From positions 46,289,095 through 46,353,094 of the forward strand of contig NC_084464.1 of NCBI RefSeq assembly GCF_027409185.1: 64,000 nt of DNA, in the 5' to 3' direction. Source of the stretch: Cynocephalus volans. Lineage: Eukaryota > Chordata > Mammalia > Dermoptera > Cynocephalidae. Position numbers and translations under genes: made by a program. The stretch's first letter is position 1. The number at the start of each line of letters is the position of its first letter. The notes beneath the pieces were generated by a model. It was not told the origin of the DNA, searched no databases, and worked only from the letters and a program-made list of their open reading frames with translations. Below, piece after piece: positions 25,801 to 37,800 of this stretch.

Positions 25801-28800
25801 AGTGCTCTCTGTGCATAAAGAAACTGTCCTAAATCATTTCACAATGTTAATCCACCAAATTCTTCTAACAGCCCTATAAAGTGAGTACTACTATCACTCC
25901 CCATTTTACAGATGAGGAAACTGAGGCTCAGAGAGGTAAGAAACTTGATCAAGATCATGCAACTTGTGAGTGGTGGGGTAAGGATTGAAAGCCTGGACTT
26001 CTAATCACCAAATGTGCTGCTTTTTCTAAATGGACACAAGTAAGGTAGATGGGAAAAGAGGAGAGGTGAAAAAGAAAAGAAAGGTTTGTGACACAAGCTC
26101 TTTTGAAACATCAACAGTGACTTCCTAACTGCCCAAGCCAGTGGCCTTTTCTCAGTCCTCCTCCTCCTGGACTCCTTGGTAGCAGTTAACACTGGTAATC
26201 AGTTCATTCTGAGCATTTGTACCTCTGCCCAGTAACTCTCACCTCCCTGAAGGAGTCTTCTCTTTTTCCTTGGCTGCTCTCTTCTTTTTATCCTATAAAT
26301 GTAAATATTCCACAGAGCTAGACTATCCATATTCTGATCACTTTTATGATAATTTTTACTTTTTAAATTATAAAAATGATTTGTGCTTATTGTGTTGATA
26401 AGGTAGGAAATAGAAAAATGAAGAAGAAAATATAAAAATCATTTATAATGACACTGTCCAGAGATAGCAACTATTTGGGTCTATTTTCTTTTTTTATGTG
26501 TGTATATATATAATATATATATATTTGTGTGTCCATGTGAATGTTCGTATGTGTTTATACATATAAAATAAACAATATTGTTTTTACCACAATAGGATTA
26601 TATTATTTCTACAATACTGCATCCTACTTTATTCACTTGATGTGTTATTATGAGTATTTTTCCATTCATTAAGTATTTGAATACATGATTTTTAATTGCT
26701 CTATTGTATTCTAGCAAATGGATGTATCATAATTTATTCATCCATGTCACTACCTGGGAATTCATTTAGTCTGTTGCCAGTTTTTCTCAGAACCGATGCT
26801 GTGTTAAGTGTACTTATTTTTGTGAACATTACTTTGTGCTTATTGTACGTATCTAAATCTTTTTTAGAATGAAAACGTAAAAGTGAAATTATTAAGTCAA
26901 ATACTACAAACATTTTTAAGTTTCTTAATGTATTTGCCAAACTTTCAGAAGGTCTCTATCAGCCTATGCTTTTGAATACTTTCTCTCTAGATTATTTTAT
27001 CCATCTTCTTTCTTTTGCTATAGTCTATATTTTCAGTCCTAACTTCCTTCCCCTCCCCTGCTCTTCATTTAAAACTATCTACTGGACATAGCTCCATATG
27101 GATCTCCCAGGGGTGCCTCAAACCTCACGTATATAAAACTAAATTCCTTATCCCTCTCCAGGTCAGTTCTTTCTTCTTTTGATAATAGCATTCTCCTACT
27201 CAGTCAAGCTCTACATTTTAGCTCATTGCCTCTTAACACTTGTTCGTCATGTTCTGACTGTAATTCCTAGATCAGTGACTCTCAGATTTGAGTGTGCATC
27301 AGAGTCACCCAGAGGGCTTGTTAAAACAGATTGCTGAGCCCTGCCCCTCAACTTCCTCATTCACTAGGTATGAGATGGGCCTGAGAATTTGCATTTCTAG
27401 GAAGTTTCCTGTTGATGCCGATGGCTCTTACCAGGACCACACTTTGAGAACACTGCTCTAGGGAATCTCATGTCAGTTTTTCCTGTTTGTTTCCACATGT
27501 GGACTATTTTGATAAACTATTAATTGATTTCTGCACTGGAGGTCTTTTCCTCTCTAGCTTATTTGAAAAAGCCGGGTCAAACTTCCTAAAACTCAGGCGT
27601 GATCTTGTTATTTCCCTACACCAAAACCTTCAGCCTTTTTCTTTATACCCTCTGAATTTAGTTTGAACTTTAGTGTGGCATAGTCAATTATTATGATATA
27701 TCCATATGTTACTTTACAATTTTCAAAGCACTTTAATATATAATCCTTTATTAAAGGTTTTTAAAATCTGGCTGCAACCCCTCTGGTAAAGTGAAAAAGC
27801 ACTTAGTAGAAAGTTAGGAGATTCTGGTTTTTCTTAAGTCCACTTTTAACTGTGACTTTGGGTCAGTTTCTCCATCTGTAAAATGGGAGGGTAGGATTGA
27901 GAGGTCTTTAAAGGTGTCTTCTCATTGCGTTATGCCATTCTAACTTTATCTTCCATTGTTTTCCCCAACAAAACCTATGTTCCAGCTGGGCTGAGCTACT
28001 TAGTAGTCTCTTTGTTTCTGGTTCTATACCTTTGTTTGTGCAGTTTCTTCCGCATAGAATGCCCTCTTCTCTATCTCTTTCACAGACCTGCAGGGACCAC
28101 TTCAAATGCCATCTCCTTCCACAGGCCATTCTTGATCCCCTTCCTCTCATTCTCTTTTCTCTTCAACATTATCTAGCCTTTGGCTTGTGCCTCTGCCCCT
28201 CTCTTATGGCATGTGCGACTTACCTCCATATAATGTTATGGTATAAATCTCTCAAAAGATTATAAATTCTTTGAGGACAGGGGATGTCTTATTCATCAAT
28301 TTATTCATCCCCCACTGCTGGCTCATGCCTAGTATGGTGCCTTGCATGTAGAAGCTATTCAGTAAATACTTGTGAAGTGAATGCAGGTGGCTTCAGTTGC
28401 CATTTATTAGTACCAGGGCAGGAGGTAGCTGATGTACGGGATGACCTTGAATAACCTTGACATTTAATGTTGATATGGGAGAGCTGTTTATGCAGTTAGA
28501 GATGCTGGAATAAGAGGATTCAGAAAGGCCAGCAATTGACTGAAAAATGACTTGATCTCTTTATAGCAGGTAATAGATGATATCAGTTAATTTTCACAAT
28601 AACTGTCTGAGCTGGAGGAGTATTACATGTGGGTGGGAACAAACATGTCTCTGAAGCCACATTTGTTTTGTCTCTTTTTAAACAGGGAGTCCGTAGGCAA
28701 GACAGATGAGGGGGTGGCAGCCCCAGTGAGTGGAGGTGCTGCCCGACTCCGATTTTTCTCCATGAAGAGGACAATATCTCAACAGTCATTTGATGGTGTC

Positions 28801-31800
28801 TCACTGGATAACAGTGGCCGTGAAGACCAAATTTCAGTGGACAGTGATGGCAGTGATAGTTTTGTGATGCTCTTGGAGTCTGGTATGTTGGAGCAGAACC
28901 AGACAAATTTGCAGAAGTTCAGAAAGGGTTCTCTTTGCTGCCCGTATTCAGATTGGTAGCATTCAAGAGGAGCTGGTATTTGATAATACAGACATTTTCT
29001 TAACCAAAACACAAAGAGAGAGAAATTTCAATGGATTTGTGGCTCTGGCTTTATCTCTGCATCTTCTAGGTTATTGGTTAATACTTGACCTTTATCATAG
29101 AAGAGATTCAAACCAATGGAGAGAGTACTAGTCTTTCAGCCACATAGCTACATCAGTAGGATTAGTTCTGTGGTTGGTATCAATGGTGTGAGTATGTTTG
29201 TCTATATATTTTTTTTTTTTTTTGCCTGTGTATTTCATTGTTGTTAAATAACCAGGAGCTTTCTGTTTGTTGATAAAATGAGTAACTGTTAGGAATTAAA
29301 TCAATCACCTGGAAGTTACAATGGTTCCTTTAGCTTATTGAAAAGAAATGTATTAAATGATCCCTTTAGAGTATCTAAATAGAGAATGTATTATTTCTTT
29401 TCCTTTCTTTAAAAAAATTTTTTTTATTGGGTATTGACAAATTATAATTGTATATATTTAGTAGGTACAAAGTGATGCTATGATATACGTATACAATGTG
29501 GACTTTTTATTTTTTACAGTGCGAAAATTTTTGATTCAAGCTAGTTAACATATCCATCACCTCATATAAATGATCATTTACTCCTCCTGTCTAACTGGAA
29601 CATTGTACCCTTGGATCAACATCTCCTCATTCCCCCACCCCCAGCCCCTGGTAACCACCATTCTGCTCTCTGCTTCTACGTTTTTGGTTGTTTTAGACTC
29701 CACATATGAGTGAGAACATGTGGTATCTGCTTTCTGTGCCTGGCTTATTTCACTTAAAATAATGTCCTCCAGGTTCATCCATATTGTCCAAATGACAGAA
29801 TTTCCCTCTTTTTTAAGACTGAGTCTGGCCAGTCAGCTCAGTTGGTTAGAGCCTGGTGTTATATCACCAAGGTCAAGAGTTAGGATCCCAGACTGGCTAG
29901 CTGCCAAAACAAACAAACAAACAAAAAACCAAAAAAGGCTGAATAGAATTCCATTGTATATATTTACCACATTTCCTTTATAACCATTCTGACAGGTGTG
30001 AGGTGATATCTCACTGTGGTTTTAACTTAAGAGAATGAACTTTTTCTTAAGCTGGGTGGTATGTGTCCATGTTTGTTTTGTTATTATTTTTAACTTCTTA
30101 TGGAAAATTTCAAATATGTATACAAGCAGACAGAATCAAATAATGAACCCTTGTGTACCCATTACCTAGCTTCAACATTAAGAACTCATGGCCATTCTTG
30201 TTCATATACACTACTGCCCATTTCCTTTCTTCCTACATTATTTTGAGGCAAATCCCAAACATAACATTTTATCTGTAAATATTTTCATTTATGCATCGTT
30301 AGAAAATACAGACTTAAAAATTTTTTAATTATGGTAAAATACATGTAAAATTGACCATCTTATCCGTTTTTGAATGCACAGTTTAGTGGCATGCAGTACA
30401 TTCTCATTGTTCTACAACCATCACCACCTTCCAATTTCAGGACTCTTTTCATCTTGCAAAACTAACTCCCCGTTCCCTCTTCCTGCAGACCCTGGCAACT
30501 ACCATTCTACTTTCTGTCTATAAATTTGACTACTTTAAGTTTTCTCATGTAAGTGGAATCATACAGTGTTTGTCCTTTTGTGACTGTCTTATTCCACTTA
30601 GTATAAGGTTTTCAAGATTCTTCTATTTTATAGCAGGTGACAGAATCTCCTTCCTTTTTAAGTCTGAGTAATGTTCCATTGTATGTATATACCCTGTTTT
30701 CTTTATCTATTCATCCATTGATGGATACTTGGGTTGCTTCCATTTACAGACTTTTTTTTTAGGGTTTTTTGGCATCTGGCTGGTCCAGGGATCAAACCCT
30801 TGGATCTTGGTGTTATAGTACCATGCTTTAACCTACTGAGCTGAACTGGCCAACCCTATAGACTTTTTTTAATGTGACCAAATATAATTATCACACTTTA
30901 AGAAATTTGCAATAACTCCTTAAACTAATCAAATATCTAGTTAGTCTTCAAATTTCCAGTTGTCTCATGAATGTCAAAAATATTTTGTTTTATTTTTACA
31001 GTTGTCATTGATTTCAGAGGTTGGAAAGCAGAAGTTTTTGGCTTTTGAACTCTTTTGTCATCTTTCTCATGCAGAGTCTGGTCCAGAATCTGTTCCACCA
31101 GGATCTCTTCCAAATGTCCTGGATGATGCTGGTGTTCAAGAGAGCCCTGTGGTGGATAACTATGACCAGGGGTCACCAGAGGCCCACAGTTCAGTTTCAC
31201 CCAGTGGAGAAGACCTCATCCTTCACCAGGTCTGCTGCTCTGCTTTCTTCTTTGCAGAAAGTAGGCTCTGGGATGGAAGATTGGGAATTGGAACTAAGAG
31301 AATCTCCTTTGAACAGGTCTCAGTTCTGATCCTGAAAGTGAATGAGGTGTCTTTTGGGATTGAGGTACATGGTGAGGACTTGACAGTAGCCCTGCAAGCA
31401 GAGGAACTGACCCTTCAGCAGCTGGGCACCGTGGGACTCTGGCAGTTCCTGCATGGACAGTGCCCAGGTGAGGATGGCGGCCATTCCAGGAGAGCTGGTG
31501 GGATTTATCAAGGACAGCTATAGATTAACTCGAACCTGTCACTGTACTTCTAGGGTAGCTGCTGTAGTGCCAAACCCTTGGCCCTTCTCTCTAGCAGTCA
31601 CTAGGGGGAGGAAAAACTCCCATGAAGCCTCTTTCTTGTAAGGAGCCTCTCAGAGCTCTTTCTTGGGCTTTGCATTCACTGGGCTATTCTTCATCTTTAC
31701 TTCCAAGGCACTTCTTGAGCTTATATATGAGGACAGTGTCCACTTCTTCGTTTGTGAGGCTGCTAACGTAAAACTGTACCTGACCAGGGAACTTCTATCA

Positions 31801-34800
31801 TTCAGATTCAGTCCTTTGGATGATGTCCAAATTGATCAAGAGTCCTACCTGCCTGAGGAAAGTAGGGGGGATTGTATATAATCTCCTATATAATGGGGAT
31901 TGTAAAATAAAGGTTTCCAACACACCAGAAAGTTAGCTGGATGTCAAAGCCCAGAAAATGATTCCAGAAGTATGGGGAGGCTTGTTTGGTACACATGCCA
32001 ATAGAAGTTTCTGTTTTGGTGCAAATGCCAGCAGGAAGTTTCTAAGCCTTTGGGTGGTGGCGTTTATCCACTACTATGATGTGGAGGTTTTGGATATTTG
32101 CAGGAACAAGATTGTCTTTGTAGCTTCCTTTTTACTGTTCTCATATTGTTCTGTGTTTATCAATCCATACCTTTCTGTAGCTAATACCCTTGGCCTAATT
32201 GTTCACAACGTAAGAATGTCTCACTTAATATGATCAGGAACCTACCTTTAGTTTATCTAAAAGTAACACAACTTTTAGTTGGTTCTGCAGCACACAGGTG
32301 AGGGGATCAGATGGTGGCTGCATGAACTTAGTCTTCTGCTCTTTCTCTGGCTCCCAGTTATCTAGTGTAGAGGGTGACATGTGTGGTGTTCTCTGCCTTG
32401 AAGTCTCTGCTCTGTAGGTTTAAAACACATGTGGAGCATGCATTCTTTCCAGCAGTACACTGTTACCTATTAGGGCCTAGAAGCTTTCCTCATCTGTAAA
32501 TGTGATTTAAAATCTAAGCCATGAATATGTTTTATTTATTAAAACAAAGGGTTTATATGGAAAAAAAATTCAGTCCTTTGATATGAATTATCATTTATTT
32601 GATAATTAAAAGATGACAGGAAAAATCTGGGCTTATGTTACCTATTTCATTAAAAAAATATATTTTAGGGCTGAGCCCGTGGCGCACTCGGGAGAGTGCG
32701 GCACTGGGAGCGCAGCGACGCTCCCGCCGCGGGTTCGGATCCTATATAGGAATGGCCGGTGCACTCACTGGCTGAGTGCCCGTCATGAAAAAGACAAAAA
32801 AATAAAATAAAATAAAATAAAAATTATTGAGTAGATACTAAAGAATACTTATAAAATGTATGTAAAGGCATAAACTAATAACAATACAGTAAACTCATGT
32901 ACCCACCACACAGTTTAATAAATACGACAGTACTATTAACTTTGAAATCTCTGGGAGTCCCTCTCCTGAACTTTCAGCTGTCTCTCGCTTGTTGTAGGTG
33001 GTGGCTTTACAGCAAAACAGGGATCTCACGTGGCAGAATATGGCAGAGCAGAGAAAGAAGTTTCACATGCTTTCCTTTTAAGGCCTCAGAACCACACCCC
33101 GGACCAGCATTATTAATCCATTCACTATGGCATGGTCCTACAATCTAATCACCTCTTCAAGGCCCCCACCTTTCAATTTCCTTAATAGGAGTTCCCACCC
33201 TCTTTACACTGTCACAGTGGAGACTGAATTTTAGGGGGACATCAATCCACAGCATTCTGCCCCTGGCCCCCCAAAACTCATGTCCTTTCACACACAAATA
33301 CATTCAATTTATCTCCATAGTCTTGTTTCAGCTCAAAAGTCCAGAATCTCAAGGTCCCATCTGTGAAATCAAAACAATATCCACTTCCAAGATACCATGT
33401 TGGGAAAAACAGGGTGCATATCCCTGTTCAAAAAGAGAGAAATAGAGGGCCAGCCTGTGGCTCACTTGGGAGAGCGTGGTGCTGACAACACCAAGTCAAG
33501 GGTTAAGATCCCCTTACTAGTCATCTTAAAAAAAAAAAAAAAAAGGGAGAAATAGGCCAAAAGAAAGGGGTAACAGGTCCCACACAAGTCAGAAACCCAG
33601 CAGGGCAGGCATTAAATCTCAAAGCAGGGGAATCATATACCTTGACTCAATGTTCAATGTCCTCTGCACACTGGTGCAGGAGTTGGGTCCCCAAGTCCTC
33701 AGGTAGCTCCACTTTTATGGCTTCCTGGGTCTGAGGCCATGCTTCAGCTCTTGCAGGCTGGCATTGCAGGCTGGTAGTTTCACAATTCTGGGGTCTCCAT
33801 GGTGGTCCTGCTCCCATGTCTCCACTAGACATGGCCTTGGTGGGGTTTTTCTGCTTCAAATCAGACCCCACATTTCCTCTTGGTATTGCTCTAGCAAAGG
33901 GCTCTGTTCAGTGAATCTGCCCTGCGCATGCAACAAATCTCTTCCTGGGTCCTCAGGCTTTTCCATATATCCTTCAAGTCTGCCAGCCTGAAGACTAACA
34001 TCATGTGGATACCACTAAATCTTCTGGCTTCTAGCTTCCACAACTGCAGGTCCAGCCCCACCTGGGACCAACTTAGCCATGGCTAGAGCAGCCAAAGCAG
34101 CTGGGGTGCTGGTACTTGAAGTAGCTTCCCGAGGTGGTCCTGGGCAATGAATGCATGGAGGGTATGTCAGGCCTGTACCCTGAGACTACTCTATCTCCTT
34201 AGGCCTCTGGCCCTTTAATGGAAGAGGCAGTCTCCTTGATCTCTGAAATGCCTTCAAGGTCTTTTTTCTCTTCTTTTGATAATCCCTTTCTTCTTTATTA
34301 ATCTTCTTAGCAACATTGCATTTTTCTCCTGAAAATGCTCTCTGCTTTTCTACAACAGGCAGGCTGCAAATTTTCCAAATCTTTATGCTCTGCTTCCCTT
34401 TTAATTATACATTCTGGCAGGGCTGGCCCATGGCTCACTTGAGAGAGTGTGGTGCTGATAACACCAAGGCCACAGGTTTGGATTCCTACATAGGGATGGG
34501 CAGTTAGCTCACTTGGGAGAGTGTGGTGCTGACAACACCAAGTCAAGGGTTAAGATCCCCTTACCGGTCATCTTTTAAAAAAAAATACACACACACACAC
34601 ACACACTCTCTCTCTCTCTCTGGCTTTATGTCATGCCTTTTCTTCCATAACTCAGCATAGACTGTTGAAAGTAGCTATGCAGCTTCCTGAATGTTTTGCT
34701 GCTTAGAAATTTCTTCCGCCAAATACCCTAGGTCAGCACCTTTAAGTTCCACATTCCATAATACTTTTGTGCATGAAGAGAATGAAGCCAAGTTCCTTGC

Positions 34801-37800
34801 CAGTTTATAGCAAGGGTGATCTTGCCTCAGTTTCCAGTAAGTCCCTTCTCATTTACATCTACAATATTCTCAGAATGGCCTTTACTGTCCATATTTCTTT
34901 CTTTTTTTAATTGAATTATAATTGATTATACATATTTTGGGGGTTCAACATTGAACTATGTTGATCAAATCAATATTATTAGCATATACATTATTACAAA
35001 TCGTACTTATTCTTTATGCCCCTTATCTAATCTCTCCCCATCTCCTCTCCCTCCCCGCTCCCACTTCTGAAAACCCTACATTTCTTCTCTCCTTCTGAAA
35101 GAGTAACTGTTACTCTATTGATTTCTTGCCTAGATGATCTGTCCAGTGCTGAGAGATGTGTGTTCAGGTCCCCCACTATTATCGTAGAGTGGATGCTTCC
35201 TCTGTCACTCTGTAATGGGCTTTGTGGAGAGAGACATCCTCTTCTTTTCTTTGGTCTCCCATGGTGATTCTCCTTGTGTCAATGCTCTCAAGTGGCTGGT
35301 GGGCCATCTGCACAGTGGTTGTGTTGTCTAGCCACTTTTGCAGCAGTCATGGCTATTGTGGTAGCTGTGGTGGGCTATGCACATGGAGGTGGTGTTTTTG
35401 GCGTGCTCCTTGCCTGGTTGCAGGAGGAAGAATCAGTGCCGGGCTCCATACATCAGGACCCCAGGTGGGCCCCATGGCAGCAGCAGCATGCCTGGATGTG
35501 AGAGGAGGGGTCGGTCCCCGGCTCTATCTGTTTTTACATTCTATGATGTTGTTGGGTGGGAGGGGGAGAGTGGAAAGGGGAAGGAAATAGGGTAGGAGAA
35601 GGAGGAAGGAGGGGGGGCATGGTTGAAGCCCATGGCACCCCCCTCATTCCTACAGGGGAGACCAGGGGGTTTCCAGTAGTGGCTAGGTGGTTGCTGGGCT
35701 GAATGCAGATGTCAGGGCAGTGTGGGTGAAGCCCTTGGTCCCCTACCACCCAGCCCAGGGTGCTTCCTGTGGTGGCTCGGTGGTCATAACTGGGCTGGTT
35801 GTGGATGTCGGGGGGAATGGCTGAGGCCCCTGGCCTTCCCTCCTCCCTTGCTTGGGGGCCCAGAGGACTTACGGTCCTTCTAGGTTTTATAGGTGTTCTT
35901 TGGTGAAGTGAGACCTTTACTAGTTAATATCAAACGTTGTCTCTGGTCTGTGGGTATTTTGTTTTTTCTTTCAGTTCTGTGTTGGATTATTTGCTGTTTC
36001 CAGTTCTTAAACTCTGCACTGGAACTAATTTATTGTCCTTTGCTTACTTCTAAAATGTGGGGACCAGTACTTGAGCCCTGTGGTTGAGCTAAATTGCTGC
36101 TTTGCTGCTGATTCCCTGGGGGAAGACTTTTTGTGCAGCTCAGGTTTTAATTGTTGACTTTGTAGGTATTCTCTGAGATCAGGTGCACCTGCGTTGTGTA
36201 GAAACTCTGGTCTGGACATGAGTCCTTTCAGCAAACTGCACCCCTGCTATATTCCCGACCAGTCTACACAGAGTGGGCCTGTGCTGATTGGGGGGCAGAT
36301 CAGCTGTCCTTGCTGTGCCCCAGTGTTCTACTAGTGGGCCCATCTCTCCCACTGCTTGTACTCCAAACACTTCCCATAAGACAGGCCATGTGCCAGTCCC
36401 TTGCAATGACTCACTGGCCTCTGAGCAGCTCCTTTTTTCAGTTGTTGTGATTGCTTGCTCCTGTGTGGGTCCATGGGAACCCTGTTAGTGGTCTTGCTAG
36501 CCTGAGGGCCACGAAGGCCCTCTTCTCCCCTGCCACCTCCAAGCAACTTCATCCGAAGGGCACAGTGGTGGCTTTTGCCAGCTCCTGCTCCATGTGCTCA
36601 GCAGCTCCAGCCTGGAAACAGCCGGGATTTGAAATGGTAGGAGTGATTCTTTCTTTCTCTCATCGTGTCCTTCTTCATGAACTCCGTAGGTCTCTCCTCC
36701 TCTTCCCCTGAGCTCTAGAAGCCCCAGCTTGGCTGTCGTTGCTTTTTATTTTTTTATTATTTTATTTATTTATTTATTTTTGTTTTTTCTAGACTCTTTT
36801 TTTTTTTTTTTTTAATTTCATTTTGTCGATATACATTGTGGCTGATTATTGCTCCCCATCACCAAAACCTCCCTCCCTTCTCCCTCCCCCCCTCCCCCCC
36901 AACAATGTCCTTTCTGTTTGCTTGTCGTATCAACTTCAAATAATTGTGGTTGTTATATCTTCTTCCCCCCCCTGTCGTTGCTTTTTAATAGTTGTAAATT
37001 GGTTGATTTGTGGGAGAGAGTGACACTGGGGACTGTCTATTCTTTTATCTTGCCTGGAAGCCTACTGTCCATATTTCTATCAGCATTCTGCTCACCACCA
37101 TTTAACTAGTCTTTAAAACATTTATTCCTTGGTTTTCTTGTCTTCTAAACTTTCACCAGCGTGTAGGTATTTTCTAGCCTGTTCCTCCAAATTCTTCCAG
37201 CCTCTCCTCAACACCCAGTTCCAAAGCCATTTCCACATTTTCAAGTATCTGTTATAAGCAACACCTTACTTCCGTGGTGCTAATTTTCTATATTGGTCCG
37301 TTTCTGTTGCTTATAACAAAATACCTGGAACTGGGTAATTTATAAGAAAACAAAATTTATTGCTTACAGTTTCTAAGGCTGGGAGTCCAAAGTCCAGGGA
37401 ACACATTTGATGAAGACCTTGGTGGCAGTGACAATGACCCAGGGGTCTTACAGAGCAGAAAATGGCAGAACAGAGAGAGAGACACTCACCTGCTCTCCTT
37501 TGAAAGCCCTCAAAACCATGTCCCTGACCACCATTATTAATCCATTCATTAGGGCATGGTCCTACAATCTAACCACCTCTTCAAGGCCTCACCTTTCAAT
37601 TACCATAATAGGAATTTCCACCTTCTTTACACTGTCACAGTGGGGACTAAGTTTTGGGGGGACATCAATCCATAGCAATCACTATCCTGAATTTCATGTT
37701 TATCATTCTCTTGCTTTACTTTGTAATTTTTCCACATGTGTTTGAATCAATGTATTATTTAGCTTTGCAGGTTTTTGAGTTTTTCTAAATGGAATCGTAG

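Larger units (their letters stand above)
32980..37690 (-). mobile_element. MaLR-type endogenous retroviral element, degenerate and nested
   Basis: Right LTR about 37290-37685 (ggtccgtttctgttgcttat, ctgggtaatttataagaaaa), left LTR about 32980-33262, partly lost at its outer end. The internal sequence between them has MaLR-like complement text (gggagaaataggccaaaaga, acccagcagggcaggcatta, cttttccatatatccttcaa). It carries no intact gene; only broken noncoding remnants are seen. Later insertions are SINEs at 33447 and 34419 and an L1 at 34899-37062. Confidence 0.7.

Noticed and set aside
35222-35590. Open frame of 122 codons with Cys/Trp-rich text.
   Set aside because: Lies inside the L1 leader on the opposite strand; low-complexity chance frame.
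32980-37690. A functional endogenous retrovirus.
   Set aside because: No intact gene remains; only LTRs and broken noncoding internal sequence are seen.
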